Shown: positions 40,203 to 49,202, numbered from the stretch's first letter. The stretch: DNA of 64,000 bases from Prochlorococcus sp. AG-347-N23 (GCA_003281125.1 QCCW01000001.1:1-64000); one strand, 5' to 3'. Notes: a model not told the origin generated them from the letters alone. Made by a program: numbers and translations.

Positions 40203-41204
40203 ATGAATTCGATTATTCGTCCTAGAAGGTTAAGAAGAACTGAGGCAATTAGAGAAATGGTTAGGGAAAACCATCTAACGGCATCGGACTTTATTTATCC
40301 ATTATTTATTCATGAAAAAGATTTTAAAGAGGAAATTTCTGCAATGCCAGGAACCTATAGATGGGATATTAATGGCTTAATAAAGGAGGTTACTAGGGCA
40401 TGGGAATTGGGAATAAGGTGTGTGGTTCTTTTCCCGAAAATTAACGATAGCTTAAAGACTGAAGATGGTGCAGAATGTTTCAATGAAGACGGTTTAATAC
40501 CTAAAGCTATACGAATATTAAAAAAAGAGATTCCAGAAATGGCAATAATGACAGATGTTGCGTTAGACCCATACTCTTGTGATGGTCATGATGGATTAGT
40601 TGATGAAACTGGAAAAATATTGAACGACGAAACAATCGAAATTTTAAAAAAACAAGCTTTAACACAAGCAAGAGCTGGAGCAGATTTTATTGGTCCTAGT
40701 GACATGATGGATGGGAGAGTTGGAGCAATCAGAGCTTCTCTTGATACCCAAGGATTTTGTGATGTAGGTATTATTAGTTATACAGCAAAATATTCATCTG
40801 CTTATTATGGTCCATTTAGAACTGCTTTAGATTCGGCTCCTAGAGAAAATAGTAAGAAAATAATTCCAGACAATAAGACTACATATCAAATGGACCCAGC
40901 TAATTCAAAAGAGGCTTTAATTGAATCAGCATTGGATCAGTATGAAGGAGCTGATATTTTGATGGTAAAACCAGGAATTTCATACTTGGATATAGTTTAT
41001 AGATTAAGCACTTTTTCAAATAAACCTATAGCTGCGTACAACGTTAGTGGGGAGTATTCCATGGTAAAGTCTGCTGCTATGAAGAACTGGATTAACGAAA
41101 AAGATATTGTTTTAGAGACATTGCTTAGTTTTAAGAGAGCAGGAGCAAAATTAATACTCACCTATCATGCTTGTGATGCATCTCAATGGTTGCAGGATTC
41201 TTAA
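40203..41204 (+). CDS. hemB: Delta-aminolevulinic acid dehydratase (porphobilinogen synthase)
   Basis: Condenses two ALA to porphobilinogen for chlorophyll and heme. It has 333 residues. The Schiff-base lysines are in SYTAKYSSAYYGPFR near 196-210 and ILMVKPGISYLDIVY near 250-264. The metal region reads VALDPYSCDGHDG, Asp-rich instead of the three-Cys zinc site, which fits the Mg-dependent plant/cyanobacterial group. It is followed by a glyoxalase-fold gene on the same strand. Confidence 0.96.
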   Translation: MNSIIRPRRLRRTEAIREMVRENHLTASDFIYPLFIHEKDFKEEISAMPGTYRWDINGLIKEVTRAWELGIRCVVLFPKINDSLKTEDGAECFNEDGLIPKAIRILKKEIPEMAIMTDVALDPYSCDGHDGLVDETGKILNDETIEILKKQALTQARAGADFIGPSDMMDGRVGAIRASLDTQGFCDVGIISYTAKYSSAYYGPFRTALDSAPRENSKKIIPDNKTTYQMDPANSKEALIESALDQYEGADILMVKPGISYLDIVYRLSTFSNKPIAAYNVSGEYSMVKSAAMKNWINEKDIVLETLLSFKRAGAKLILTYHACDASQWLQDS

Positions 41205-41266
41205 AAACTCATTATTAACAAGAATTTGGTTTATTCTTAGATAAGTAATAAATTAACTGCTTTGTT

Positions 41267-41653
41267 TTGAAGTTTTCACAAGGAGTAAATAGGATTGGTC
41301 ACATTGCACTTAGAGTAGAGAATCTCGAAAGGGCGAAATCTTTTTATATTAAGCTGGGTATGAATTTGGTTTGGGATGATAAAGATTGGTCTTATTTAGA
41401 GGCTGGTAAAGGGAAAGATGGACTTGCATTGTTAGGCCCTAGCTACAAAGCTGCGGGACCTCACTTTGCTTTTCATTTTGTAAATAAAAAAGAAGTGGAA
41501 AATATTCAAAATGATTTAAAAAATTCTGGTGTAAAAGTTGGTCCTTTACATGAGCATAGAGATGGAACAGCATCTTTTTATTTGAAGGATACTGAAGGCA
41601 ACTGGCTTGAGATGCTTTATGTTCCTCCTGAAGGGATTCAATCGAATGTTTGA
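41267..41653 (+). CDS. gloA: Glyoxalase/VOC-superfamily protein
   Basis: Small vicinal-oxygen-chelate protein of 128 residues, TTG start. Two betaalphabeta repeats are seen: NRIGHIALRVENLERAKSFY near 8-27 with the first metal His in GHIAL, and HFAFHFVNKKEVENIQNDL near 65-83, with a late Glu in GNWLEMLYVPPEG near 112-124. This matches lactoylglutathione lyase or a related dioxygenase-like VOC enzyme; the substrate is not certain. It lies between hemB and mutS2, 12 nt from the latter. Confidence 0.8.
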   Translation: MKFSQGVNRIGHIALRVENLERAKSFYIKLGMNLVWDDKDWSYLEAGKGKDGLALLGPSYKAAGPHFAFHFVNKKEVENIQNDLKNSGVKVGPLHEHRDGTASFYLKDTEGNWLEMLYVPPEGIQSNV

Positions 41654-41665
41654 TTCTTTTTTTGT

Positions 41666-44077
41666 ATGCAAGAGAAAAGTTATTCTAAAAAATCATATTC
41701 AGAAAACACCTTAGAAGAAGAATCTATAAACCTTTTAGAGTGGGATTCATTAAAAACGCATTTATCTTCATTCGCCTCAACGGAAATGGGTAAACGATCA
41801 ATTTTAAGTTTTGTTGTTCCTTCAGAATACGAGTCATCTAAAAGACTTTTGAATGAAACTGTTGAAATAAATGAGCTAGAAAATAATTTAGATAAATCAA
41901 TTAGTTTTTCTGGTGTTTTTGATATTAGTAAAAATATTTTAATTTGTTCCAAGGGAGGTGTGATTTCATCTTCTGAATTGTTGGAAATAGGGAAAACAAT
42001 CGCTGCAGCAAGAAATTTAAAAAAAATCTTATTAGATTTTGAACAAAGGCCTTATATTTCATCATTTACAAAAAATTTAATTGACCATCAGAATATCGAA
42101 ACGATTTTTAAAAAAGGCATTGAATCTAATGGAAGGATTTCAGACAATGCTAGTAATGAACTATCTATTCTTAGAAAAGAATTATTAACTAAGAAACTTG
42201 AAAGAAAAATATTAGTTGAGAAATTTATTCAAAAGAATTTAGCTTATTTGCAAGATACTACTATTGGAGATCGATATGGCAGGCCTGTTTTAGCAGTGAA
42301 AGTTAATTATGTAGATAAATTTAAAGGCATAATTCATGACTCTTCATCTTCAGGAAATACAGTATATTTTGAGCCTGATAGTATAGTAACTAAAGGTAAT
42401 AAGATTGCTTCTTTGGAGGCTAGAATCACCGCAGAAGAATTTAAATTACTTAAGAAATGGTCCCAAGTTGTTAGTGATAATTCAGAAAATCTTATTGAAA
42501 TGTCATCCATTTTATTGAGATTAGAAAATGCTCTTACTCGTGCAAGATATTCGAAGTGGATTGGAGGTAGAACTCCTACGTTTGAGAAAAATCCTATTAT
42601 TTCTTTAATTGGTTTTTCTCATCCGTTATTGGTTTGGGAACACAAGAAAAAAGGAGCTACTCCCCCAGTGGCTATCGATTTTAATATAAATAGAAATATT
42701 AAGGTTGTAGCTATTACAGGGCCAAATACTGGAGGTAAAACGGCAGCTTTAAAAGGATTAGGTTTGTCTTTACTTATGGCTAGAGCAGGATTATTGATAC
42801 CCTCAACTCATAATCCTATTATCCCTTTTTGTCCAAATATATATGTGGATATAGGAGATAATCAATCATTAGAAGAAAATTTATCTACCTTCAGTGGGCA
42901 TATATCCCGCATAAAAGAGATATTAGATTCACTTGATAATAAGAAAGGATTATCAGTTGTTTTATTAGATGAGATTGGATCAGGTACAGATCCTCTTGAA
43001 GGAAGTGCTCTTGCGATGGCTTTATTAAAAGAATTTGCAAATAAATCTGATATCACTTTAGCAACTACACATTATGGAGATATTAAGGCTCTAAAATATA
43101 ATGACTCAAGATTTGAAAACGTATCAGTTGCCTTTGATGAGGATTCTTTGAAGCCAAAATATATACTCAACTGGGGTATTCCTGGGAGAAGTAATGCCTT
43201 GTCAATTTCAAAGAGAATTGGTCTCGATGAAGGCATACTCAATGAAGCTGCAAATTATCTAAAGCCAAATGAAGTTAATAATATTAACAGTATTATCAAA
43301 GGACTTGAGGAAGAGAGGATTAAACAACAAAATTCTGCAGAAGCCGCTGCAGAACTCATTGCAAGGACTGAAATATTACATGATGAACTGAAGAGAAATT
43401 ATGAATATCAAAAAATAAATGCTCAAAAAATCCAGGAAATTGAAAGGTCTAAATTATCAAAACATATTGTATCCGCTAAAAAAGAGGTAATAGATTTGAT
43501 TAAAAAATTAAGAGATAAAAATGTTAATGGAGAGGATACGAGAATTATTGGAAAAAGATTAAAGGAAATTGAGACGGAACATCTAACCCAAAAAAAATTT
43601 GAAAAGTCAATATCATGGGATCCTCAGGTAGGCGATTTTGTAAAAATTAAAAGTCTTAATAGTACGGGACAAATTGTAGATTTAGATAAAAAAGGTGGTT
43701 TTTACGAAGTTAAATGTGGTTCATTCAGAAGCACATTATCTGTAAATGACTTTGAAGGTATTAATGGAGAAAAGCCTCATTTCAAAATGTCAAAAATTGA
43801 GATCAAGTCTACAAGAGAAGATTTTTCTTTTTCTAAAATTAGAACGAGTAAAAATACAATCGACGTAAGAGGACTAAGAGTTCATGAAGCTGAAATAATT
43901 ATTGAGGAGAAAATTAGAAAATTTCATGGACCGCTATGGATTGTTCATGGAATTGGCACAGGGAAATTAAAAAAAGGACTAAGAAATTGGTTATCAGGTT
44001 TAAATTATGTTGATAAGATTGAAGATGCAGCTAACAACGAGGGTGGACCTGGTTGCAGTATTGCGTGGATAAAATAA
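41666..44077 (+). CDS. mutS2: MutS2 with C-terminal Smr domain
   Basis: 803-residue MutS-family ATPase without the mismatch-recognition domain. It has the clamp/lever region, Walker A TGPNTGGKTAALKGLG near 351-366, Walker B LLDEIGSGTDPLEGSALA near 433-450 and a coiled coil near 545-650. The end is a complete Smr nuclease domain with IDVRGLRVHEAE near 732-743 and VHGIGTGKLKKGLR near 760-773. Known family members act in ribosome rescue or suppress recombination. It is followed by obgE after 40 nt. Confidence 0.94.
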   Translation: MQEKSYSKKSYSENTLEEESINLLEWDSLKTHLSSFASTEMGKRSILSFVVPSEYESSKRLLNETVEINELENNLDKSISFSGVFDISKNILICSKGGVISSSELLEIGKTIAAARNLKKILLDFEQRPYISSFTKNLIDHQNIETIFKKGIESNGRISDNASNELSILRKELLTKKLERKILVEKFIQKNLAYLQDTTIGDRYGRPVLAVKVNYVDKFKGIIHDSSSSGNTVYFEPDSIVTKGNKIASLEARITAEEFKLLKKWSQVVSDNSENLIEMSSILLRLENALTRARYSKWIGGRTPTFEKNPIISLIGFSHPLLVWEHKKKGATPPVAIDFNINRNIKVVAITGPNTGGKTAALKGLGLSLLMARAGLLIPSTHNPIIPFCPNIYVDIGDNQSLEENLSTFSGHISRIKEILDSLDNKKGLSVVLLDEIGSGTDPLEGSALAMALLKEFANKSDITLATTHYGDIKALKYNDSRFENVSVAFDEDSLKPKYILNWGIPGRSNALSISKRIGLDEGILNEAANYLKPNEVNNINSIIKGLEEERIKQQNSAEAAAELIARTEILHDELKRNYEYQKINAQKIQEIERSKLSKHIVSAKKEVIDLIKKLRDKNVNGEDTRIIGKRLKEIETEHLTQKKFEKSISWDPQVGDFVKIKSLNSTGQIVDLDKKGGFYEVKCGSFRSTLSVNDFEGINGEKPHFKMSKIEIKSTREDFSFSKIRTSKNTIDVRGLRVHEAEIIIEEKIRKFHGPLWIVHGIGTGKLKKGLRNWLSGLNYVDKIEDAANNEGGPGCSIAWIK

Positions 44078-44117
44078 AATTTAAAATACCAAGAAAACAA
44101 TTTAATAAGCGTATTAA

Positions 44118-45101
44118 GTGCAATTTATTGATCAAGCAAACATTATTCTTAAAGCTGGAAAAGGTGGAAATGGAATAGTTTCATTTAGAAGAGAAAAGTT
44201 CGTTCCTGCTGGAGGACCTTCGGGGGGAAATGGTGGCAGAGGGGGTTCAGTTATTTTAATGGCTGATAATAATCTTCAAACATTATTAGATTTCAAATTC
44301 AAACGTGAAATAATTGCTGAAGATGGATGCAAAGGAGGTCCTAATAAGAGATCAGGTGCTTCAGGTGAGGATAGAATCCTTAAAGTTCCCTGCGGTACAG
44401 AAATAAGGGATATTAAAACCGGCATTATTTTAGGAGACTTAATTAAAGATAAACAAAGTTTAACTATTGCCATTGGAGGAAGAGGTGGACATGGTAATGC
44501 TTACTATTTAAGTAATCAAAATAGAGCCCCAGAATCATTCACTGAAGGAAAAGATGGTGAGATATGGGAGGTTCAATTAGAACTAAAACTTCTTGCAGAG
44601 GTTGGGATTATAGGTCTTCCAAATGCTGGGAAAAGTACCTTGATTTCTGTTGTGTCATCTGCCCGTCCAAAAATCGCAAATTATCCTTTCACAACTCTAA
44701 TACCTAACTTAGGTGTAGTAAGAAAAATTGATGGGAATGGTTGCCTTTTTGCGGATATTCCTGGATTAATATCAGGGGCAGCTGATGGAGTAGGTTTAGG
44801 CCACGATTTTTTAAGGCACATCCAAAGAACGAAGATACTTGTTCACTTAATTGATGCAATTGCAGAAAATCCTTTACATGATTTTGAGATAATTGAGCAG
44901 GAATTAAAAAAATATGGAAAAGGTCTTTTAGATAAAGAGAGGATAATAGTACTGAATAAAATGGAGCTGGTAGATGATGATTATTTGAAAATAATTACAA
45001 AAAAGTTGGAAGATTTATCAAAAAAGAAAGTTTTAGTTATTTCTTCATCTTTAAAAAAAGGTTTATCCTCACTGCTTTCTGAAGTATGGAAAAGGATCTA
45101 A
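44118..45101 (+). CDS. obgE: Ribosome-associated GTPase Obg
   Basis: Large-subunit assembly GTPase, 327 residues, GTG start. The Gly-rich Obg domain covers about 1-157 with [17 protein letters not shown] and [11 protein letters not shown]. The G domain has [11 protein letters not shown] near 170-180, [22 protein letters not shown] near 213-234 (G3) and NKMEL (G4). It lacks the third C-terminal OCT domain of some Bacillus forms. Same-strand neighbour of mutS2. Confidence 0.95.
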   Translation: MQFIDQANIILKAGKGGNGIVSFRREKFVPAGGPSGGNGGRGGSVILMADNNLQTLLDFKFKREIIAEDGCKGGPNKRSGASGEDRILKVPCGTEIRDIKTGIILGDLIKDKQSLTIAIGGRGGHGNAYYLSNQNRAPESFTEGKDGEIWEVQLELKLLAEVGIIGLPNAGKSTLISVVSSARPKIANYPFTTLIPNLGVVRKIDGNGCLFADIPGLISGAADGVGLGHDFLRHIQRTKILVHLIDAIAENPLHDFEIIEQELKKYGKGLLDKERIIVLNKMELVDDDYLKIITKKLEDLSKKKVLVISSSLKKGLSSLLSEVWKRI

Positions 45102-45186
45102 CTTAAATTAAAAATTTTTTTGCAAAAAAAGCACTTGATTTAATAATGAAAATTAGTCATAAATAAGATACTTCTTCAAACACAAT

Positions 45187-45369
45187 ATGAATTTCTATAC
45201 TTGCTTTGATAAACAGGGAAAAATAATAGCTAGATGTCAAACCATTCAAGATATTGAGGTTTTGAAGAAAATGGGAAGACCAATAGTAGAAATCAAGGAA
45301 ATGAAAAATGAGGAGTCAGTTGTATGTTCCCTTACAGGAAGTCCATCCGACTTTAATAGGGATTACTAA
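45187..45369 (+). CDS. Small conserved cyanobacterial protein, unknown function
   Basis: A 60-residue soluble protein I do not recognise by function. It begins NFYTCFDKQGKIIARC with cysteines at 5 and 16 and a third Cys in SVVCSLTGSPSDFNRDY near the end. Length and low complexity are normal for a real gene, and a bidirectional terminator follows 21 nt after its stop, supporting expression. It is tail to tail with cp12. Confidence 0.7.
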   Translation: MNFYTCFDKQGKIIARCQTIQDIEVLKKMGRPIVEIKEMKNEESVVCSLTGSPSDFNRDY

Positions 45370-45390
45370 AGAATTTAATAAATAAAAAAA

Positions 45391-45416
45391 GGGCTTTAGA
45401 GCCCTTTTTTATTGTA
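45391..45416. terminator. Bidirectional intrinsic terminator (small protein / cp12)
   Basis: GGGCT (45391-45395), loop TTAG and AGCCC (45400-45404) form a stem flanked by an A-run on the left and a T-run on the right. It therefore works for both the plus-strand small gene and the minus-strand cp12 gene. Confidence 0.85.
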
Positions 45417-45441
45417 CATTATTTGTTTAACAAGAGAAAAC

Positions 45442-45660
45442 TTAATCATCATAAACAAGACATTCTGGTTCATCCGGGTTGGCATCGCAGAATAGTTCTA
45501 AAGCATTAGGGTCATGTTTATCATCTGGGTGATGATCCTTATATTCTTCGAGTTCTTTTAGTTCTTCAGTTAAATGTCTGACCTTTGGAAGATTGCCCTC
45601 TGCTTTTGCAGATTCGATTTCCGATTGATCTTTTTGAATGTGTTCGTCAATGGATTTCAT
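45442..45660 (-). CDS. cp12: CP12, Calvin-cycle regulator (one cysteine pair)
   Basis: Intrinsically disordered 72-residue protein that in light-dark control holds GAPDH and phosphoribulokinase in an inactive complex. The C-terminal signature is clear: ALELFCDANPDEPECLVYDD, with Cys58 and Cys67 and the GAPDH-inserting acidic tail. The middle is helical and acidic (TEELKELEEYKDHH). The N-terminal cysteine pair of canonical CP12, which contacts phosphoribulokinase, is absent. It stands alone on the minus strand, sharing a terminator with the small gene. Confidence 0.9.
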   Translation of the reverse strand: MKSIDEHIQKDQSEIESAKAEGNLPKVRHLTEELKELEEYKDHHPDDKHDPNALELFCDANPDEPECLVYDD

Positions 45661-45788
45661 TTTAAGGTTTTCGTACTTGAGTAGACATACATAACATAGT
45701 TAATTTCTAATGAAATTGCATTATCTATGAACTAAATAAGTGTTCATTACAACATCATTGTTTTTCGGAAATTCAGTTATGTATTTTT

Positions 45789-46733
45789 TTAAGACTCTAA
45801 TCTCATTATTTCCTCTAGCGATGGTAATACTGGGATTACTTGATTTGGGTTTAAAGGGAATAAAGCTGTGTAGTAATCTTTTTTCCATTCATTGCCATAA
45901 CAAGTCTTACTAACATTAGATAATTTAAAGAATTTTAATCTCCATTGAATAATCTTTTCAAAACTTGATAGTTCTTGTTCAGTACATTTGAAAAGTTTGC
46001 TATATATCAATTCCCATCTTATAAGCGTTGGGAAAAGGTAAATATCTGCATAGGTTAACTCCTCTCCAAATATCCAGTCCCCTTTATTTTTCTCTAGTAA
46101 ATTTTCAACTTCATTTATAGCTGCGAAAAGATTTTTACTTGCTTTTTCGTAAGCTGACTGGTTTCTGGCGAAACCACATTTATATACTCCATCATTAATG
46201 CTGTTATTAATTAAATCTAAAAATTTTTGATTACAGTCTTTAATAGTTAATATTTGAATTTTTGATTGAATTTTTATTGAATTGAGTAGTCTTATAATTT
46301 GTGAACTTTCATTAGACACAATTTTTACTTCATCTTTTACAAAACTAATTAAAAGAGGTAATGTCGCTCTAAAAATAATCTTTTTATTTGCTTTTTTGTA
46401 GAGGTCTGAAAGTCTCATACATCCCTTAAACTTTCTATTAAAAATCCATTCGCCATGCTCAAGATCTGCTTTTAAAAAAATAACTTTAACTTTTTTAGAT
46501 AAATGTTTTATTTCCTGGACGAGTAAAGTTCTTTGACACCATGGACAAGAATTCCCTACTAATAAATAAATTTGTCCATTCAAATTATTAATATCGTATT
46601 CACTATCAATTGTTATACCTTTAGGCCTTTTATAGTTACCATATAAATCTGATGGTGCGAAGCCATTCATAAGTTGAGTCCAAAACCAAAACCAGAATTT
46701 TTTGGAGGCCTTAATCAGGTATTTATTTTGCAT
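45789..46733 (-). CDS. Xi-class glutathione transferase / glutathionyl-hydroquinone reductase-like
   Basis: A 314-residue thioredoxin-fold protein. The N-terminal domain has NSCPWCQRTLLV near 60-71; the C-terminal helical domain has NDGVYKCGFARNQSAYEKA near 188-206, WIFGEELTYADIYLFPTLIRW near 224-244 and DYYTALFPLNPNQVIP near 291-306. The GVYK(x)GFA block and the ending are typical of Ecm4/YqjG (Xi class), which reduce glutathionyl-hydroquinones. The usual CPWA is here CPWC, giving a second thiol. It is divergent from the aspartoacylase gene by 23 nt. Confidence 0.8.
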   Translation of the reverse strand: MQNKYLIKASKKFWFWFWTQLMNGFAPSDLYGNYKRPKGITIDSEYDINNLNGQIYLLVGNSCPWCQRTLLVQEIKHLSKKVKVIFLKADLEHGEWIFNRKFKGCMRLSDLYKKANKKIIFRATLPLLISFVKDEVKIVSNESSQIIRLLNSIKIQSKIQILTIKDCNQKFLDLINNSINDGVYKCGFARNQSAYEKASKNLFAAINEVENLLEKNKGDWIFGEELTYADIYLFPTLIRWELIYSKLFKCTEQELSSFEKIIQWRLKFFKLSNVSKTCYGNEWKKDYYTALFPLNPNQVIPVLPSLEEIMRLES

Positions 46734-46756
46734 AAAATTTTATTTTTAAAGAAAAA

Positions 46757-47662
46757 ATGACTGTTCAAAGAATACTTATCGTTTCAGGCACTCATGGGAA
46801 TGAAATTAATCCTGTTTGGGCGGTTAAACAATTTAATAGAGAGGAAAATAATTTAAATCATGGTATTGAGTATGAGTACATCATAGGTAATCCTGTTGCC
46901 TATGAAAAAGGGTGCAGATATATAGATGTGGATTTAAATAGATCTTTTAAAGAAAGTGAGAATTTTGATCAACATAAGAATAGCTTTTATGAAACTAACA
47001 GAGCCAATTTTTTAGTAGATCAATTTGGAATTGAAGGCTCTAAACCCTGCCAAATTGCAATCGATTTGCATACTACTACTGCAAATATGGGAACTAGCAT
47101 TGTTTTGTATGGGAGGAGATTCAAAGATTTTTGTTTAGCCGCATTACTGCAGAACAAATTTGGATTGCCTATTTATTTGCACGAAAAAGATAAAGCTCAA
47201 ACAGGTTTTCTTGTAGAAGCTTGGCCATGTGGTCTAGTTATTGAAATAGGAGCTGTGGCACAAAATTTTTATGATTCAAAAATCATAGATAGATTCTATA
47301 TAATTATTAGCTCCCTAAGGGAAGAGATAGATAAATTAAAAAACAACCTTATAGAACTTCCAAAGGAATTAGTTGTTTACGTTCATCAAGGGAGTATAGA
47401 TTATCCAAGAAATGAAAAAGGAGATATTGATGGCCTTATTCATCCTGAGAGAATAAACCAAGATTGGAAAATGATTAAAAAAGGAGATCCATTATTCCTG
47501 GATAGCCAAGGAATAATTCACAAGTATGACGGAGACCAATTGATTTGGCCTGTTTTTATTGGAGAAGTAGCTTATAAGGAAAAAAAAATTGCAATGAGCT
47601 ACACAAAAAAAGAAGTGATACGTTCCAATAAACTATGGGTTCAAGAGTTTGAAAGTCTTTAA
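46757..47662 (+). CDS. Aspartoacylase-family hydrolase (AspA/AstE)
   Basis: Zinc carboxypeptidase-fold deacylase of 301 residues. Zinc ligands sit in VSGTHGNEINPVW near 9-21 (His and Glu) and in DLHTTTANMGTSIV near 104-117 (His); DLNRSF near 60-65 binds substrate, and the general base is in GLVIEIGAV near 156-164. The family hydrolyses N-acetyl-aspartate or N-acyl amino acids; the physiological substrate here is not known. It is followed by the long psbA upstream gap. Confidence 0.85.
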   Translation: MTVQRILIVSGTHGNEINPVWAVKQFNREENNLNHGIEYEYIIGNPVAYEKGCRYIDVDLNRSFKESENFDQHKNSFYETNRANFLVDQFGIEGSKPCQIAIDLHTTTANMGTSIVLYGRRFKDFCLAALLQNKFGLPIYLHEKDKAQTGFLVEAWPCGLVIEIGAVAQNFYDSKIIDRFYIIISSLREEIDKLKNNLIELPKELVVYVHQGSIDYPRNEKGDIDGLIHPERINQDWKMIKKGDPLFLDSQGIIHKYDGDQLIWPVFIGEVAYKEKKIAMSYTKKEVIRSNKLWVQEFESL

Positions 47663-47779
47663 ATTAAGAAACTGGAACAATAAATCGTTGAAAAGTGATA
47701 AGGATTTTTTATTGTATAGATAAGTTTATTTAATATTTGATACTTTTATTTTTTTTTCTAATTTTTAATCCTTAAAAAC

Positions 47780-47908
47780 CTAAATTCTCTCACTCCAATA
47801 AATAACAGCTCCAAAAGCCTCTAATTGCAGTCTTCTATGCTTAGCTTCTCTTAAGGAAACTACCTCTCTAGATCTATTCCCGTTAAGAAGCCATTCGATT
47901 ATTACCAA
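47780..47908 (-). CDS. Candidate 42-residue small protein
   Basis: A minus-strand reading frame of 42 codons with start TTG at 47908, read MVIIEWLLNGNRSREVV... and ending FGAVIYWSERI then TAG. GAGGA (47915-47919) lies 6 nt before the TTG, a well-placed Shine-Dalgarno sequence in a genome that mostly lacks them. The composition (three Glu, six Arg, Trp pair, Ala/Leu helix EAKHRRLQLEAFGA) is protein-like and less AT-biased than surrounding spacer. Function unknown. An upstream TTG at 47914 is too close to the RBS. It may be part of a tiny-protein family but this was not searched. Confidence 0.55.
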   Translation of the reverse strand: MVIIEWLLNGNRSREVVSLREAKHRRLQLEAFGAVIYWSERI

Positions 47909-48017
47909 GTTCAATCCTCAATAACAAAGCAAATCTTAAGACATGGAAGTTCTTTTCTCCTGTTTTCCAAAAAATAAGTTTACTTAAAGAGAAAATATTT
48001 ACACATTTTTAGCGATT

Positions 48018-48046
48018 TTGGTCTAAAATCTTCGAAGCGGTATATT
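48018..48046 (+). promoter_or_regulatory. Probable psbA promoter
   Basis: TTGGTC (48018-48023) and TATATT (48041-48046) are separated by exactly 17 nt. Transcription would begin near 48053, giving a leader of about 45 nt. The assignment is by consensus only; an alternative TAAAAT at 48024-48029 has no well-spaced -35. Confidence 0.5.
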
Positions 48047-48066
48047 ATTTCCGTTTTTATTTACAC

Positions 48067-48082
48067 GTCTCACTTTAGAGAC
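48067..48082 (+). promoter_or_regulatory. psbA 5'-UTR hairpin
   Basis: GTCTC (48067-48071), loop ACTTTA, GAGAC (48078-48082): a 5-bp stem ending 15 nt before the ATG at 48098. It would cover part of the leader where a ribosome-binding site is normally found. Confidence 0.4.
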
Positions 48083-48097
48083 ATACTTTACGAACTC

Positions 48098-49180
48098 ATG
48101 ACAACTATTCAGCAGCAGCGTTCTTCGCTGTTAAAAGGTTGGCCACAGTTTTGTGAGTGGGTAACATCAACTAACAATAGAATTTATGTTGGTTGGTTCG
48201 GCGTCTTAATGATTCCATGCCTTCTTACAGCAGCGGCTTGCTTCATCGTTGCATTCATCGCAGCACCACCAGTAGACATCGACGGAATTAGAGAGCCAGT
48301 TGCTGGTTCATTCCTTTATGGAAACAACATCATCTCAGGTGCAGTTGTTCCTTCATCTAACGCTATTGGTCTACACTTCTACCCAATTTGGGAAGCAGCT
48401 ACTGTAGATGAGTGGTTATACAACGGTGGTCCTTACCAGCTTGTAATTTTCCACTTCCTAATTGGTATTTCAGCATACATGGGAAGACAGTGGGAGCTTT
48501 CATACCGTTTAGGTATGCGTCCTTGGATCTGTGTTGCATATTCTGCACCAGTTTCAGCAGCTTTCGCAGTATTCCTTGTTTATCCATTCGGTCAAGGTTC
48601 ATTCTCTGACGGAATGCCTCTTGGTATCTCTGGAACATTCAACTTCATGTTTGTTTTCCAAGCAGAGCACAACATTCTTATGCACCCATTCCATATGGCT
48701 GGTGTTGCTGGTATGTTCGGAGGATCTTTATTCTCAGCTATGCATGGTTCACTTGTTACTTCATCTCTAATCAGAGAAACAACTGAGACAGAGTCTCAGA
48801 ACTATGGTTACAAGTTCGGACAAGAAGAAGAAACATATAACATCGTTGCAGCTCATGGCTACTTCGGTCGTTTGATCTTCCAATATGCAAGTTTCAACAA
48901 CAGCAGAAGTCTTCACTTCTTCCTAGCTGTATTCCCAGTTGTTTGTGTATGGTTAACTTCAATGGGAATCTGCACAATGGCATTTAACCTTAACGGTTTC
49001 AACTTCAACCAGTCAGTTGTTGATGCAAACGGTAAGATTGTTCCTACATGGGGTGACGTTCTTAACAGAGCAAACCTAGGTATGGAAGTAATGCACGAGC
49101 GTAACGCTCACAACTTCCCACTTGATCTAGCAGCAGCTGAGTCTACAACAGTAGCTCTTTCAGCTCCAGCTATCGGTTAA
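48098..49180 (+). CDS. psbA: Photosystem II D1 protein
   Basis: Reaction-centre subunit D1, 360 residues, five membrane helices. It carries [31 protein letters not shown] near 65-83, [19 protein letters not shown] near 119-137, [16 protein letters not shown] near 187-202, the QB region [27 protein letters not shown] near 232-258 and the Mn-ligand end [12 protein letters not shown] near 334-345. The CtpA-cleaved tail is [15 protein letters not shown]. Residue 131 (130 in the usual numbering) is Gln. Codon use is visibly different from neighbours, with TTC, TAC and AAC preferred, a sign of very high expression. Strong terminator follows. Confidence 0.98.
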   Translation: MTTIQQQRSSLLKGWPQFCEWVTSTNNRIYVGWFGVLMIPCLLTAAACFIVAFIAAPPVDIDGIREPVAGSFLYGNNIISGAVVPSSNAIGLHFYPIWEAATVDEWLYNGGPYQLVIFHFLIGISAYMGRQWELSYRLGMRPWICVAYSAPVSAAFAVFLVYPFGQGSFSDGMPLGISGTFNFMFVFQAEHNILMHPFHMAGVAGMFGGSLFSAMHGSLVTSSLIRETTETESQNYGYKFGQEEETYNIVAAHGYFGRLIFQYASFNNSRSLHFFLAVFPVVCVWLTSMGICTMAFNLNGFNFNQSVVDANGKIVPTWGDVLNRANLGMEVMHERNAHNFPLDLAAAESTTVALSAPAIG

Positions 49181-49202
49181 GCTTAAAGTTCTTAAACACA
49201 CA

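Larger units (their letters stand above)
47663..48097. other. 435-bp gap upstream of psbA
   Basis: The longest gap without a recognised gene. The left part (47663-47779) is AT-rich and empty. A 42-codon minus-strand reading frame occupies 47780-47908. The right part (47920-48097) holds the psbA promoter and leader with a short hairpin. No tRNA or known small RNA motif was recognised. Confidence 0.6.

Noticed and set aside
47850..47875. GGAAAC-containing stretch that resembles part of the Yfr2 small-RNA motif
   Set aside because: Only one copy of the motif is present, no terminator follows, and it lies inside the small reading frame.
48399..48770. Reading frames inside psbA in other frames
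   Set aside because: psbA is longer, fully conserved and codon-biased; the others are artefacts of its low stop-codon density.
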